56,452 bases of DNA from CAZUCE01 sp964619265 (GTDB lineage: Bacteria > Planctomycetota > UBA1135 > GCA-002686595): contig CAZUCE010000026.1 in assembly GCA_964619265.1 (NCBI GenBank), positions 1 through 56,452 of the forward strand, in the 5' to 3' direction. This document shows, one piece after another, positions 1 to 9,316 of the stretch. The position numbers and the translations under genes are program-made. The notes under the pieces were generated by a model. It saw nothing but the letters and a program-made list of their open reading frames with translations. It made no database searches and was not told where the DNA came from. How positions within the stretch are numbered: position 1 is the stretch's first letter; each line of letters starts with the position of its first letter.

Positions 1-1
1 G

Positions 2-478
2 GTCATCGAGGAAGCCGTTGAGGTCGCCCGCTGGGCGCCGAACCACCGCCTCACCCACCCCTTTCGGTTCCATCTCCTCGGCCGCCGGTCCATCGAACGC
101 ATCGCGGGACTGAACGCCCGCCTGGTCCGCGAAGCCCACGGCGAGGAAGCCGCCCGCGCCAAGCTCGCCCGCTGGCTCGACCAACCCGGCTGGCTGGTGG
201 CCACCGCGCGCTGCAGCCCCGAGAACATCGTCCGGCACCAGGAGGACTACGCCACCACCGCGTGCGCAATCCACAACCTCTCCCTGGCCCTGTGGGCCCG
301 CGGCGTCGGTACCAAGTGGACGTCCGGCGACGTCATTCGCACCGACGAATTCCACGAGTTCCTCGGCCTGGACCCCGCCGAGGAGTATGCGGCCGGGCTG
401 ATTTGGTACGGCTACCCCGCCGAAGTGCCCGAGACGAAGCGCCCTGGTCTCGACCAGTACCTGCGCGTGGTCGACTGA
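2..478 (+). CDS. Nitroreductase family protein, 5'-truncated by window edge
   Basis: The frame is open from base 2 and ends at TGA 476-478, leaving 158 residues; the N-terminus lies outside the window. The opening residues EEAVEVARWAPNHRLTHPFR match the FMN-phosphate-binding start of YdjA-type nitroreductases (charged helix, W-A-P-N-H, then the P-F-R-F strand). The later helix DYATTACAIHNLSLALWARG and the G-x-x-x-K-W segment are the usual dimer and FMN-site helix. Such enzymes are cytoplasmic FMN-dependent NAD(P)H oxidoreductases; the substrate cannot be read from sequence. It converges on the minus-strand arylsulfotransferase gene, with a hairpin terminator between them. Confidence 0.85.
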   Translation, partial: VIEEAVEVARWAPNHRLTHPFRFHLLGRRSIERIAGLNARLVREAHGEEAARAKLARWLDQPGWLVATARCSPENIVRHQEDYATTACAIHNLSLALWARGVGTKWTSGDVIRTDEFHEFLGLDPAEEYAAGLIWYGYPAEVPETKRPGLDQYLRVVD

Positions 479-490
479 GCAGGAGCTCCC

Positions 491-527
491 AAAAAAGCGC
501 GGGCCCAGCGAATGGCTGGGCCCGCGC
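491..527 (-). terminator. Rho-independent terminator of the arylsulfotransferase-like gene
   Basis: A perfect 13-bp stem (497-509 with 515-527, arm GCGCGGGCCCAGC, five-base loop) is followed on the minus strand by six U (A-tract 491-496 on the plus strand). It lies 31 bases beyond the minus-strand stop at 558 and, as a bare stem, may also limit plus-strand readthrough from the nitroreductase. Confidence 0.85.
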
Positions 528-557
528 TCGAGGACAAATCGGTCAGGCGGTCACCGG

Positions 558-2213
558 TCAGGGAGTCACCCTCACCGTTTGAGCGTTGCTCGCCAACGTG
601 ACCGTGACGGTTGCGGGATCGAGGGTGACAAAGGCGTGGGCAATGTCGATCCCCACCGCGCCGCCAAGCGTTCCGGGGGGCGCCGTGAAGCTGGCCGAAG
701 CTCGGCCAAGCGAGTCCAGGACGCCAAACGTGTTGGAGAACACGCCCACGTTCGGCTGGGTCAGGGTCAGGTCGAAGTACGGGTCGGGGAAGGCCAAAGG
801 CAAGAGCTGTCCATTGACCGGAATTCCAGGCGTCGTGCCGCTGAACGAGCCGAGCAGGAGGTAAAGCTCGTCCGCATGGTCCGATCCGGCAACCAAATCG
901 AAACCGACCGTTCCACCGGCCGCCGCCGACATCTCTTGGACGTCGGTCCACAGGTAGTGCTCAAAGCGCTCGGCACGGAACACCCACTTTTGCGCGGGAG
1001 AACCCGTGGGCTCGATGTTGGTGTGCTGCCAAACGGTTTGACCCGAGTCGGTGATTTCAAACAACCAGGCCTGCACGCCGCTGCAAACGAGCGTGTTGCC
1101 ATTCGGCAGGCGTTGGGCGCTGGACAGGAAGCCGGAGTTGAGGGCGGCCGGGTTGGGGTCCGCGTAGGTCCACGTGGGTTCGGCCGGGCCAAACGGGACT
1201 CCCGGGGGCGGCGTCACGAAGTTCCCTTGGGCGTCCGCTTGGTTCTCGATCTGCCAAACTTCTGAATGCTGGGGAGGACCCTGCACCTGATTGTTGAACA
1301 CGATGATGTCGCCCGCGTCGGGACCTTCAGCAATGAACTTGCCTCCGTGCTGGTTGAACAACCGCTGATCGGCAGGTCCGCCCGCGTCGTGACTCTCCGG
1401 GTTGCCCCAACGCCAAAGCAGGTCGCCTCCTTTCCCGGAGTTTCCGCCCGTGCTGCCTGCGGCTTCGGCGGTCGTGGTCGAGTGATCCAGGATCCACATC
1501 TCGTCGTGGAACGGAATGTTCAGCAAGATATGATCGTTCACCGGGTCATAGCTGACCGCGTTGGCGTGCATCCAATCACCAGCCGGCAGGAAGTCGCCGG
1601 GGAAGTTGATATCGATACGCTCGGGGTGGTCCGCAACCACACCGAAGTTCGCCCTCGTCGGATCGAAGTCTTGAATCAGGTGATCCATGGCACGCCAGCG
1701 CCAAACTTCCTCACCGGTGGTCAGGCCGGTCTGCCGATATTCGACCAAGGCGTCCGGCAACCAAGCCGAGCCACCGACCGTAGCGGGGTTCCGACCGGCC
1801 TCAACCGCCTCGGCCAGGGTCATGCGATCCCAAACGATCATCAGGACGTTCCCGTTTGGAAGGCTGATGGTGTCGTGGTGCTGAATGACCTGGGCGTTCG
1901 AGACCGTGAAATCCCACAGCAGCGTTCCATCGAAGGCGGCGCGCTGCACGCCTCCTCCGAATCCGCCAAGAGTCAGCGGTCCCGGCACCTGCTTCGAGCG
2001 CAGCAAGGTGCCATCCGGCTCTAGGTAGACCGCGTTGCCAGGAAACTGCGTGAAGGACCAGGTATGCACCGTCTGGCCATTGACGTCGAGCAGGTAAGTG
2101 TTGGTATCAAAGTTCGGGTTGAACAGGTTCAAGCCCGGTGAGATGCCCTGCGCTGCAGCTGCCGTGGAAAGCGCGAGAAATGAGACGGCCGTGAGGGTAT
2201 TCAAAGGTTGCAT
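558..2213 (-). CDS. Secreted arylsulfotransferase (ASST) family protein with planctomycete C-terminal module
   Basis: 551 aa. The ATG at 2213 is chosen because it begins a signal peptide (MQPLNTLTAVSFLALSTAAA then AQG); the open frame upstream is not protein-like. The body has ASST-family beta-propeller features: repeated NG-x-LL / LPNGNVL blades, HHDTISLPNGNV, and DWMHANAVSYDP with conserved histidines. ASST proteins are extracytoplasmic and either transfer sulfuryl groups between phenols or act as uncharacterised relatives. The last ~115 residues are a separate module with core LGSFSGTTPGIP, shared with the proteins at 9317-11080 and 13229-14935. The sulfotransferase reaction itself is inferred from family only. 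A strong terminator follows the stop. Confidence 0.8.
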   Translation of the reverse strand: MQPLNTLTAVSFLALSTAAAAQGISPGLNLFNPNFDTNTYLLDVNGQTVHTWSFTQFPGNAVYLEPDGTLLRSKQVPGPLTLGGFGGGVQRAAFDGTLLWDFTVSNAQVIQHHDTISLPNGNVLMIVWDRMTLAEAVEAGRNPATVGGSAWLPDALVEYRQTGLTTGEEVWRWRAMDHLIQDFDPTRANFGVVADHPERIDINFPGDFLPAGDWMHANAVSYDPVNDHILLNIPFHDEMWILDHSTTTAEAAGSTGGNSGKGGDLLWRWGNPESHDAGGPADQRLFNQHGGKFIAEGPDAGDIIVFNNQVQGPPQHSEVWQIENQADAQGNFVTPPPGVPFGPAEPTWTYADPNPAALNSGFLSSAQRLPNGNTLVCSGVQAWLFEITDSGQTVWQHTNIEPTGSPAQKWVFRAERFEHYLWTDVQEMSAAAGGTVGFDLVAGSDHADELYLLLGSFSGTTPGIPVNGQLLPLAFPDPYFDLTLTQPNVGVFSNTFGVLDSLGRASASFTAPPGTLGGAVGIDIAHAFVTLDPATVTVTLASNAQTVRVTP

Positions 2214-2389
2214 TCGATTGTTGTGGAAGGAGAGGACTTCCCTTGTATCAAAGGACACCCAGTTCCGGCCTCCTAGAATCGAAGGCGCCCGCAGAACGGG
2301 CAGCCCCCAGAACCGGAAAACGCTCCACCCCTGGCGTAGTCCAGAATTTTCCGAACCAGGGAATCCCCGCCCCCCCGAGGCGGCTCGGG

Positions 2390-3532
2390 TCACGACCCCC
2401 CGGAGGAGCCGGCCAAGTCCGCGACCCACGGATCGAGCTGGTCGGCCAGCGCCTCCGTCACCAGGTCTCCCGCGATGCGATTGGGGTGCCGGTCGTGGGG
2501 ATGGACGTGGAGTTGCTTCGCCTCCTGCCCGGCCAAGGCCGGAAGAAGGTCCACAAAGTCGAGTCCGCGCTCGGTACACAGTCGTTCGAAGGTCTCGGCA
2601 ACCGCCCGGAACGGGTAGTTCTCGTTCAGGGAAACCAAGTGTGGGTACTGAGCCGCCAAGCAGCGGAAGCCATCGCGTTCAGACAAGCGCACCAGCTCGT
2701 CTAAGGCCTCCCCGACCATGCGAACACCGTCGTTGCTCGGATCCCAATCCGTGTTGTAACTCCAGCCCATATGGCGCCCCATGAGGATCTTGTGCAGGCG
2801 GTGTGCAGCGAAGTCCGCCAGCCTAGAGTGCCGGCGCAGAAACATGGTTCGGCGAATGGGAGCGGTGGCTTCGACCATGTCCGCTTCGTCCCACAGCCCC
2901 GAAGTCAGGCCCAGGCGGTTATTCCACTGCGCGGCGCTCGAGGTCGTGTTTTCACGGGCCGTCATGTTGCGTCCCGAAGCATCGTTCACGTTGCCCATCA
3001 GGATCACGATCTGCGGTTCGAACTCGGCGACAACCGTCCGGTACCAGGCGACCATCTGAGAAGTGTTGTGGGCATAGACGCCCGCATTTAAGACCTCGAT
3101 CGCGAGGCTGGGGTGGCGCTCACGGAGTTTGGTCTCGAGCTGCTTGGGCCAAGTCTCTTCGACGTCCAAGCCCGTGCCGTAGGTGTCGGAGTCCCCCAGG
3201 CAAGCGATGCGGAGAACCCCTGGCGGGCGGGGCAGTTCGTAGATCCGGTCGCGCAGACGCTGGGTGCTGATCTCGTAGCGGACCATTCGATCCGGAACGT
3301 CGCCAAAGGCCGGATAGAGCACCTTGCCGGCAACCCCCGCCTTCAAACCGTCGCCCAACCATGGGTCGATTTGAGCCGGCACGGGCGTGCGCAAGGAAAG
3401 CCGATTGTTGGGGCCGCGTTCGGGGACATCGGGACCTGCCAGGCGCATCGCCAGCTCGGCGACCACAAGGGCCGAAGCCAGGGCGGCTAGGGCAAGGAAC
3501 AAGAAGCGCGCGGCCTTGAGCGAGACTTTCAA
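2390..3532 (-). CDS. SGNH/GDSL-hydrolase family protein, membrane-anchored
   Basis: 380 aa with an N-terminal hydrophobic anchor (FLFLALAALASALVVAELAM). The SGNH blocks are visible: block I CLGDSDTYGTG with nucleophile Ser115, block III MGNVNDASG with the Asn, and block V HPHDRHPN with Asp347 and His349. Together these give the Ser-Asp-His triad of an esterase or acyltransferase facing the periplasm or cell surface. Membrane-anchored SGNH proteins of this size are often O-acetyl-modifying or deacylating enzymes, but no substrate can be assigned. The gene lies 176 bases upstream of the arylsulfotransferase gene on the same strand and may be co-transcribed. Confidence 0.8.
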   Translation of the reverse strand: MKVSLKAARFLFLALAALASALVVAELAMRLAGPDVPERGPNNRLSLRTPVPAQIDPWLGDGLKAGVAGKVLYPAFGDVPDRMVRYEISTQRLRDRIYELPRPPGVLRIACLGDSDTYGTGLDVEETWPKQLETKLRERHPSLAIEVLNAGVYAHNTSQMVAWYRTVVAEFEPQIVILMGNVNDASGRNMTARENTTSSAAQWNNRLGLTSGLWDEADMVEATAPIRRTMFLRRHSRLADFAAHRLHKILMGRHMGWSYNTDWDPSNDGVRMVGEALDELVRLSERDGFRCLAAQYPHLVSLNENYPFRAVAETFERLCTERGLDFVDLLPALAGQEAKQLHVHPHDRHPNRIAGDLVTEALADQLDPWVADLAGSSGGS

Positions 3533-3638
3533 GGGACTACAGGGAAAAGCGGGGCGAAAGCCGGCAGGGATCCGGCCTGGAAGTTACGGTTGTATGTCCA
3601 GGTTATCCCGAAATGTCGCCGCCCGCACGGCTTGCTCC

Positions 3639-3758
3639 ATGCGCACCTTCCTGAAACTCTTCCTCGCCTGCCTGGCCCTGATCGGGCTCGCCCTCCTGAT
3701 CCTCCAGCTCACCCATGGGGAAGCCCCCCAGGGCTTTGTCTACGACGGAATCGGGTGA
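3639..3758 (+). CDS. Possible 39-aa single-pass membrane peptide
   Basis: A short frame from ATG 3639 to TGA 3756-3758 encodes MRTFLKLFLACLALIGLALL followed by ILQLTHGEAPQGFVYDGIG: a basic N-terminus, one ~20-residue transmembrane helix and a short acidic tail. It occupies the gap between the start of the SGNH gene and the end of the HD gene, both on the other strand, so no other gene explains it. The positive-inside topology looks real, but size and lack of recognised homology keep confidence low. Confidence 0.4.
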   Translation: MRTFLKLFLACLALIGLALLILQLTHGEAPQGFVYDGIG

Positions 3759-3768
3759 GTCTCGCGCA

Positions 3769-5157
3769 TCAGCTCACGACGTAGGCGTTGCGTGCGCCGG
3801 CGAATTCCTCGCTGGCAATTTCTTGCGCCTTAGCCAGGATCTTCGGGTCGCCCGAATCGACGAGCACGTAGAACTTCCACAGATTGCGGTAGGCGCGCTC
3901 AAGATCGGCCAACCGCGGCACGCGATCGGCGAATCGGCCGAGCGGAGCCGGGGATTCGACGCCCGGCCAGCGAACGTGGGTGGCGACCTCTTTGAGCTGC
4001 ATGTGAGCCGCGGGACAGTAGACGATTACCTCCAGTTCAGCGCCGGTCGCGAAGCGCAAGAGATCGGCGATGCGCGCTTCGGCGGCCTCTCGCTCGGCGC
4101 GCCCGCTGCCTGAGAAGTATCGCTCGACCAGCGATTCTTGGACGTCTGCATTCTCGTAGGCCGGAAAGACGCAGGCGCGCTTGAGCAAGCGGCGATGACG
4201 CATGCGCTGCACCAGGCTTTGCACCCGCCGGGCGGTCGCTGCCTCAGGTCCGTCCACGCGATCGGCCGCGCGGGAGTCCAGCAGGGCCAGCAACGAGTCG
4301 TCGGTACACCGGAACAGCTCCTCCGCCTCGATCCATCCTCCGGCCAGGGCAAGCTCGGCCGCGCGGGCAACGAGAGCTCCTGCTGACACCTTCGCGTGGT
4401 GGTAGTACACGCGTTCCGAGAAGTAGTAGCGCGCTTCGAGCATGCGCACAATCTCGCTGAGGATGTCCTCGCGGAGGAGTTCACGCTTGGCCAGGTCGAT
4501 GAACAGGTTTCCGGTCGCTCGATCGACCTTGAAGTAGTTCTGTAAGCGCTCGTCGATCGACAGCCGTAGACCCGTGAAGTAGGCATCCCGGGCAAGGTAA
4601 TCGAGAATGTCGGAGCAGATCGTGTCCGACAGAATTTGGAACCAGTACGGCGGAACCGCGTCAGCCGCCGAAGTCTCCCCCGGAGCCAAGATGGCAAGCA
4701 CCTCGTCGCGCAAGCCGGTGCGGGTCAAGACCCTTCCTAGTTCGGTTTTTTCTGAGAACATCCCCCGGTAGCGGCTCGCGCTGTCGTGACGCTCGAGCAA
4801 CCCTGATTGGTCCTCGATGTTGTGTCCGAACGGGATGTGCGTGACATCGTGGAGCAACGCGGCCATCCGGATCACCCGGGCCTCCTCGGGGGCTATCCCC
4901 AGGCACCGGCGCGGGTCCAGTTCGAAATTCAGATTCACCGCGTCGATCAGTTTACCTGTCATGTGCAGGGTGCCGATCGAGTGGTCGAACCGGGTGTGGA
5001 CCGCACCGGGGAAGACCAAGAAGGCAGCTCCGAGCTGCCGAATCCCACGCAGCCGCTGGAACTCGGGAGTGTCCACCGCGAGCAATTCCTCGTCGGACAG
5101 GTAGATATCCCCGTGGACGGGGTCGCGCAGGACGCTAAATCGCTTGCGGCCGATCAA
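3769..5157 (-). CDS. HD-domain phosphohydrolase (dGTPase/SAMHD1-like fold)
   Basis: 462 aa from a TTG start at 5157. It begins at the conserved RFSVLRDPVHGDIYLSD segment typical of this COG1078-type family. The metal-binding H...HD...D set is present: His59 in HTRFDHSIGTLHM, His103-Asp104 in ALLHDVTHIPFGH, and Asp178 in SDTICSDILDYL. Family members are cytoplasmic nucleotide or deoxynucleotide phosphohydrolases. Upstream in-frame ATG codons exist (for example at 5410), but the Arg/Pro-rich extension is not protein-like and runs into the divergent gene. The gene is divergent from the 1237-aa protein across a 253-base region that must hold both promoters. Confidence 0.8.
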   Translation of the reverse strand: MIGRKRFSVLRDPVHGDIYLSDEELLAVDTPEFQRLRGIRQLGAAFLVFPGAVHTRFDHSIGTLHMTGKLIDAVNLNFELDPRRCLGIAPEEARVIRMAALLHDVTHIPFGHNIEDQSGLLERHDSASRYRGMFSEKTELGRVLTRTGLRDEVLAILAPGETSAADAVPPYWFQILSDTICSDILDYLARDAYFTGLRLSIDERLQNYFKVDRATGNLFIDLAKRELLREDILSEIVRMLEARYYFSERVYYHHAKVSAGALVARAAELALAGGWIEAEELFRCTDDSLLALLDSRAADRVDGPEAATARRVQSLVQRMRHRRLLKRACVFPAYENADVQESLVERYFSGSGRAEREAAEARIADLLRFATGAELEVIVYCPAAHMQLKEVATHVRWPGVESPAPLGRFADRVPRLADLERAYRNLWKFYVLVDSGDPKILAKAQEIASEEFAGARNAYVVS

Positions 5158-5410
5158 AGTGAGGTGGGGGCGAAGCCGGGTAGAAGGGCGCTCGCCGGCA
5201 GCCGCCTGACTTTGCAGGCGGGATCGGGCGAAGGGGGGATCCGGTCTGGAGTCCGGGGCGGCATGATACGGCTGAATTCCGGCACGTCCCCCCTGCGCTT
5301 GCGTAGTCGGCGTCGGTTCCGGTGTTTTTGGGTCCGCCGGCAGCCTCCCTACGCGCCGCGCTACCGCCCGCCCGCTACCGCCCGCCTCCGACCTTTCCCT
5401 TCCACTCCCC

Positions 5411-8400
5411 ATGCTGCGATCGCGTCCCGTCCTCGCTCTGCTAGCTTCCGCTCTGGCAACTCTCGCGGTCGCCTCGTTCCCAGGATTCTCGAGCCAACAG
5501 GACGACTCCAAACCGCGCAGCGCCCTGTTTGACGAGGCTCTCCGCCGGGCTGAGGAGTTGCTAGACCGGGGGGCCCTGGTGCAGTCGCGAGCCCAAATCG
5601 ACCGCGCGCTGGAACGGGATCCGCGCTCGCGTCCGGTGTGGGACCTGCTGGCTCGCTGGGCCGCATCCGGCGGCGACTTGGACACTCAGGTGTATGCCCG
5701 CTATCGCGAACTCGAGCTAGCCCGCGCCCAGAGCCTGCCCAAGAGCGACCTTCGCAAGCTCGAGAACGCGCTCATCGAGCTCGATCCGAAGTCCGAGGAC
5801 CTGTTCGCACTCGGCGAGGAGTTCCTGGAAGAACTCGACGACGTCGCCGCGAAGTACGTCAAGGACGGTCGCCCCCACTCCGCGATCGCCGTCCACAAGC
5901 GGATCTTGAGCCTCTCACCCGATCGAGTCGAGAGCCTCGAGACCATCGAACAGCTGGCCTCGGCGCCCGATCCCAGTCTGGCCGAGGACGCAAAGGCGAA
6001 AGATCTGTTCGAGGGCATCACCGAGGAATTCGTGTCCGAGCACGACGCGGAGCATCGCGAGTGGTCGGATCGCGCGAAGCTCGAACGGAGCAACTACCGC
6101 ACCCAAACCAACGCCGGCTACCGGGTGATGATTACCGCGGCCGAGGCGATGGAGCAGATGAACGCCTTCTACCGGGTGTTCTTCGATTACGGAATAGGGA
6201 AATCTGCCGGCTCGGTCTCGCGCATCGAGCTGTTGATTTTCAAGAACCGCGACGAGTACCTGGAGAAAGGCACGGGCCCCCCGGCCGATTGGTCCGGCGG
6301 TCAGTTCACCGGAGGAACCGTGGAGACCTTTATCGGACCCGGCGGTTTCGAGGGCATGGTCACGACTTTGTTCCACGAGGCGGCCCACCAGTTCGTGTCG
6401 CTCGCCACGCAAGCTTCGGGCTGGCTGAACGAGGGTCTCGCGTCGTTCTTCGAGGGTTGCCGAATCCTGCCGAACGGCACGGTGTTGATGAACATGCCGG
6501 CCAACCAACGGCTCTATCCGCTCGCCAATCGCATGGAACGCGGCTGGATGGAGGACGCCGAGGATGGCCTCGACCCGGACAACGTCAACCAAACGCCGGA
6601 GACGTCACCGACCTTCCGAATCGTGATCGAGAATCGCTACGAGTGGGGCCCGCCGTGGTACGCCCCGACTTGGGGCCTCGTCTACTTCCTCTACAACTTC
6701 CAAGACCCGCTCGACGGACGCTTCGTCTACCGAGCAGCCTTCCGCGAGTTCATCAACAAGTCCGGGGGCCGCACGGGCGACAGCGCCGTCGGCAACTTTG
6801 AGGAAGTCGTGCTGGCGAATCCCTCGGAACCGACGCCGGGCCTGAAGGAAAGTTCGCAACTGGAGCTCCCCGAGACGGTCGAAGAACTCGACGCGGTCTG
6901 GAAGGACTACATCCTGGCGCTGCGCGACGAGCAGAGCGGGTTGGTCGAAGCCCAACGTCCGTGGGCCGACTGGGCCGGGTACGCCATCCGGCGCAAGGAG
7001 TATGAGATTGCCCAAGAGCACTTCGAGAAGGGCCTGGTCGCCGCACCGTTTGACATCGATCTGCTCGAGTCCTTCGCCGCCTTCCTTCACGATTCCAAGG
7101 ACAATTCCGACCGGGCCGCGAAGCTCCAATTGCGTGCCGTGCAGCTCCTTGAGCGGGCCCCCGAGCCGGATCTCGATCGACTGGAGGAAGCCGAGGATCG
7201 ACTCGCCGACTACGACCCCGAGCATCGCACCCTCTCGAACCTCGAAGACTCGATGGGCGCCGCGGTCGAGACTCTCGTGCGGCGCTACCTGACCGACGAC
7301 CAACCGTCCATGGCCATGTGGCTATCCTGGAAGCTAGGCACACAGCTCGGCTCGTCGGTGCTGTTCGAGCTCTACGCGGAAGGACTCGCGATGCGCGGCT
7401 CGGGCCTTTCCCTGTGGGAATTGGCCTACGACGAAGTTGGATTGCGGGGGTGGAATGCCTCCGACGAAGTCACCTGGAAACCGAAGGATGCCGTCCTGAC
7501 TGCGGGCAATGGCCCGTTCGCCGAGGACGTCTTCGACTTCCGGTTCCTGACCCTCGACCGCGTGACCGGTGGGAATTACTCGTTTGAAGCCGAAGTGCTC
7601 CCACGCCGCGGCAGGGGCTCGTTCTGCGGACTCGTGTTTGGGCAGAAGAACCAAATCACGTTCCACAGCCTGCTGCTGTGGCCCCCGCGAACCAAGAAAT
7701 CCGACCTCGCGACCGAAACTTCGTTCGTAGACCTCACGAGCTTCTTCAGCGACAACTCGAACAAAGTCTGGCGCCACCTGCCGGTCGGCACCGTCGCTGA
7801 AGACGAGACGTTCACGGACAAGTTCATCAAGCTGCGCATCGACGTGGTCGGCGGTGAAGTCGACGCGTGGGTTGAGGACGAGTACGTAGCCAGTCAGAAG
7901 TTCCAAGACCCCGGCGTTCTGTCTGGCAAGCTGGGGCTGATCGTCGGACCGGGGGACTACGAATTTAGGAACGTGCGATTCCTCGTGCGCGATCCGAAAG
8001 ATGCAGCCGCCAAGCTCGAACGCGACGCACGGCTGGCCGAATTGGCCGCCTCCGGGCAGGGCATCGCAGGTAGCTTTGCAGGGCTGAGCGCGCCGTTCCC
8101 TACGGCCGAACGCTGGACCGGCGAGCCCCTCGACGGTTGGTCCGAGTTGGGTCCGGTCCCCAAGCTGCTCGTGCTCTGGAGCGTGGATCAAAACGACGCC
8201 ATCCCGCTCGAGGAATGGCTCTCAAGCCTGGAGAAGCGTTACGAGGACTCCGGCCTTGAAATCGTCTCGGTCGTCTCCGCCAACGACTCGGAACGCGTCG
8301 ACGCTTACCTCGCGGACCACGAATTCCCTGGTCGAGTGGCCATCGACCAACGGGAAGGATTCGGATACGGAACCACCTTCGATCAGTTCTCGATTGAGCG

Positions 8401-9124
8401 CTTCAGCCTGCCGCGCCTGTTGCTTGTGGACGTCGACGACGAGGTGGTTTGGGAAGGCGATCCAGGCTTCACGATCGGGAGGCCCTGGCAGGCCGGCGAT
8501 CCGTCCTACCTGGACACCCCCCTGGAAGAACTGGTGCGGGCCCGGCGCCTGCCGGAGGTCCTGCCCTTTGCGAAGCGCTGGAATTCGGAAACTCGGGGTC
8601 CGCTCGTGGACGGCGACTTCGATGCCGCGCTCGCCGATCTGAAGGCTGCGCGTGAACTGATCGGGATCCGTCACCCCGCCCTGGACGAAGCCACCGGTCT
8701 GTTGCAATCGCTTGAGTCTTCGATTCGCGGACTCGGTTCAACGGCTTCGTCGTTCGCCCGCAGCGAAACCGAACCGGCCCTGCAGCCCCTGCTCGACCTG
8801 GGTGCCCTACTGGGCTACGAGCCCAACAAGCGAACCCTGCGGGACACGAAAGACACTCGGCGTGGCGAGCGGGCCAAGGCCTGGGACAAGTCCGTGGCCG
8901 ATCTGAGTGATTTCATCAAGAACGCGAAGCGTGGGAGCGCGGAGCCGCTCGAAGAGTTCGTCTCCTCGCTGCGCGAGCGTCCTGGCCCGCTGATCGCGGA
9001 GCTAGCGGACACGCTCGAGGGGCTCGGGGCTGAAGGCGAGCCGGAAGAAGCTTGGTCGGCGGTGGCGACGCGCATCCCGCGCCGCTGGTTGGTCCGCGAG
9101 TTCTTCGGGCTAGAGCCCCGTTAG
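5411..9124 (+). CDS. Secreted TPR / zinc-peptidase-like / LamG-like / thioredoxin-like fusion protein
   Basis: 1237 aa. It starts with a signal peptide (MLRSRPVLALLASALATLAV). Residues ~30-200 are helical TPR-like repeats. A gluzincin-type site follows: His322-Glu-Ala-Ala-His326 and Glu341 in GWLNEGLASFFEG, as in DUF1570-like peptidases. More TPR-like repeats follow to ~650. Residues ~720-857 resemble a LamG/DUF1080-type beta-sandwich (NYSFEAEVLPRRGRGSFCGL). Residues ~917-1020 have a thioredoxin-like strand order (PKLLVLWSVDQNDAIP) but no CxxC, so a redox role is unlikely. The C-terminus is helical. This suggests a large extracytoplasmic protease or binding scaffold. Fusion of these parts in one chain is unusual. 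The role is inferred. Confidence 0.75.
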   Translation: MLRSRPVLALLASALATLAVASFPGFSSQQDDSKPRSALFDEALRRAEELLDRGALVQSRAQIDRALERDPRSRPVWDLLARWAASGGDLDTQVYARYRELELARAQSLPKSDLRKLENALIELDPKSEDLFALGEEFLEELDDVAAKYVKDGRPHSAIAVHKRILSLSPDRVESLETIEQLASAPDPSLAEDAKAKDLFEGITEEFVSEHDAEHREWSDRAKLERSNYRTQTNAGYRVMITAAEAMEQMNAFYRVFFDYGIGKSAGSVSRIELLIFKNRDEYLEKGTGPPADWSGGQFTGGTVETFIGPGGFEGMVTTLFHEAAHQFVSLATQASGWLNEGLASFFEGCRILPNGTVLMNMPANQRLYPLANRMERGWMEDAEDGLDPDNVNQTPETSPTFRIVIENRYEWGPPWYAPTWGLVYFLYNFQDPLDGRFVYRAAFREFINKSGGRTGDSAVGNFEEVVLANPSEPTPGLKESSQLELPETVEELDAVWKDYILALRDEQSGLVEAQRPWADWAGYAIRRKEYEIAQEHFEKGLVAAPFDIDLLESFAAFLHDSKDNSDRAAKLQLRAVQLLERAPEPDLDRLEEAEDRLADYDPEHRTLSNLEDSMGAAVETLVRRYLTDDQPSMAMWLSWKLGTQLGSSVLFELYAEGLAMRGSGLSLWELAYDEVGLRGWNASDEVTWKPKDAVLTAGNGPFAEDVFDFRFLTLDRVTGGNYSFEAEVLPRRGRGSFCGLVFGQKNQITFHSLLLWPPRTKKSDLATETSFVDLTSFFSDNSNKVWRHLPVGTVAEDETFTDKFIKLRIDVVGGEVDAWVEDEYVASQKFQDPGVLSGKLGLIVGPGDYEFRNVRFLVRDPKDAAAKLERDARLAELAASGQGIAGSFAGLSAPFPTAERWTGEPLDGWSELGPVPKLLVLWSVDQNDAIPLEEWLSSLEKRYEDSGLEIVSVVSANDSERVDAYLADHEFPGRVAIDQREGFGYGTTFDQFSIERFSLPRLLLVDVDDEVVWEGDPGFTIGRPWQAGDPSYLDTPLEELVRARRLPEVLPFAKRWNSETRGPLVDGDFDAALADLKAARELIGIRHPALDEATGLLQSLESSIRGLGSTASSFARSETEPALQPLLDLGALLGYEPNKRTLRDTKDTRRGERAKAWDKSVADLSDFIKNAKRGSAEPLEEFVSSLRERPGPLIAELADTLEGLGAEGEPEEAWSAVATRIPRRWLVREFFGLEPR

Positions 9125-9316
9125 CCCGCTTGGAGCGCCTCGCGCGCGAATCGAGGGGCTATTCTTGGGTTCCCGCCTGTGAGAACCGGCTTCCTGACCG
9201 CTGGAGGCCACTCCTGGCCACCACCCAGGGTTTCTCCGTGGGTTTCAGGTCAGTGGAGGGGAACCTCCCGTCTCGACCTCCGTCCCACGGATCCCCCCTT
9301 TTTCGCCATCTCTTTC

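Noticed and set aside
2214..2579. N-terminal extension of the arylsulfotransferase-like frame
   Set aside because: The open frame continues upstream but is Arg/Pro-rich and the signal peptide begins at 2213.
5158..5685. Upstream extension of the HD-phosphohydrolase frame
   Set aside because: Low-complexity Arg/Ser/Pro residues, and it would overlap the start of the divergent 1237-aa gene; the conserved family start is at 5157.
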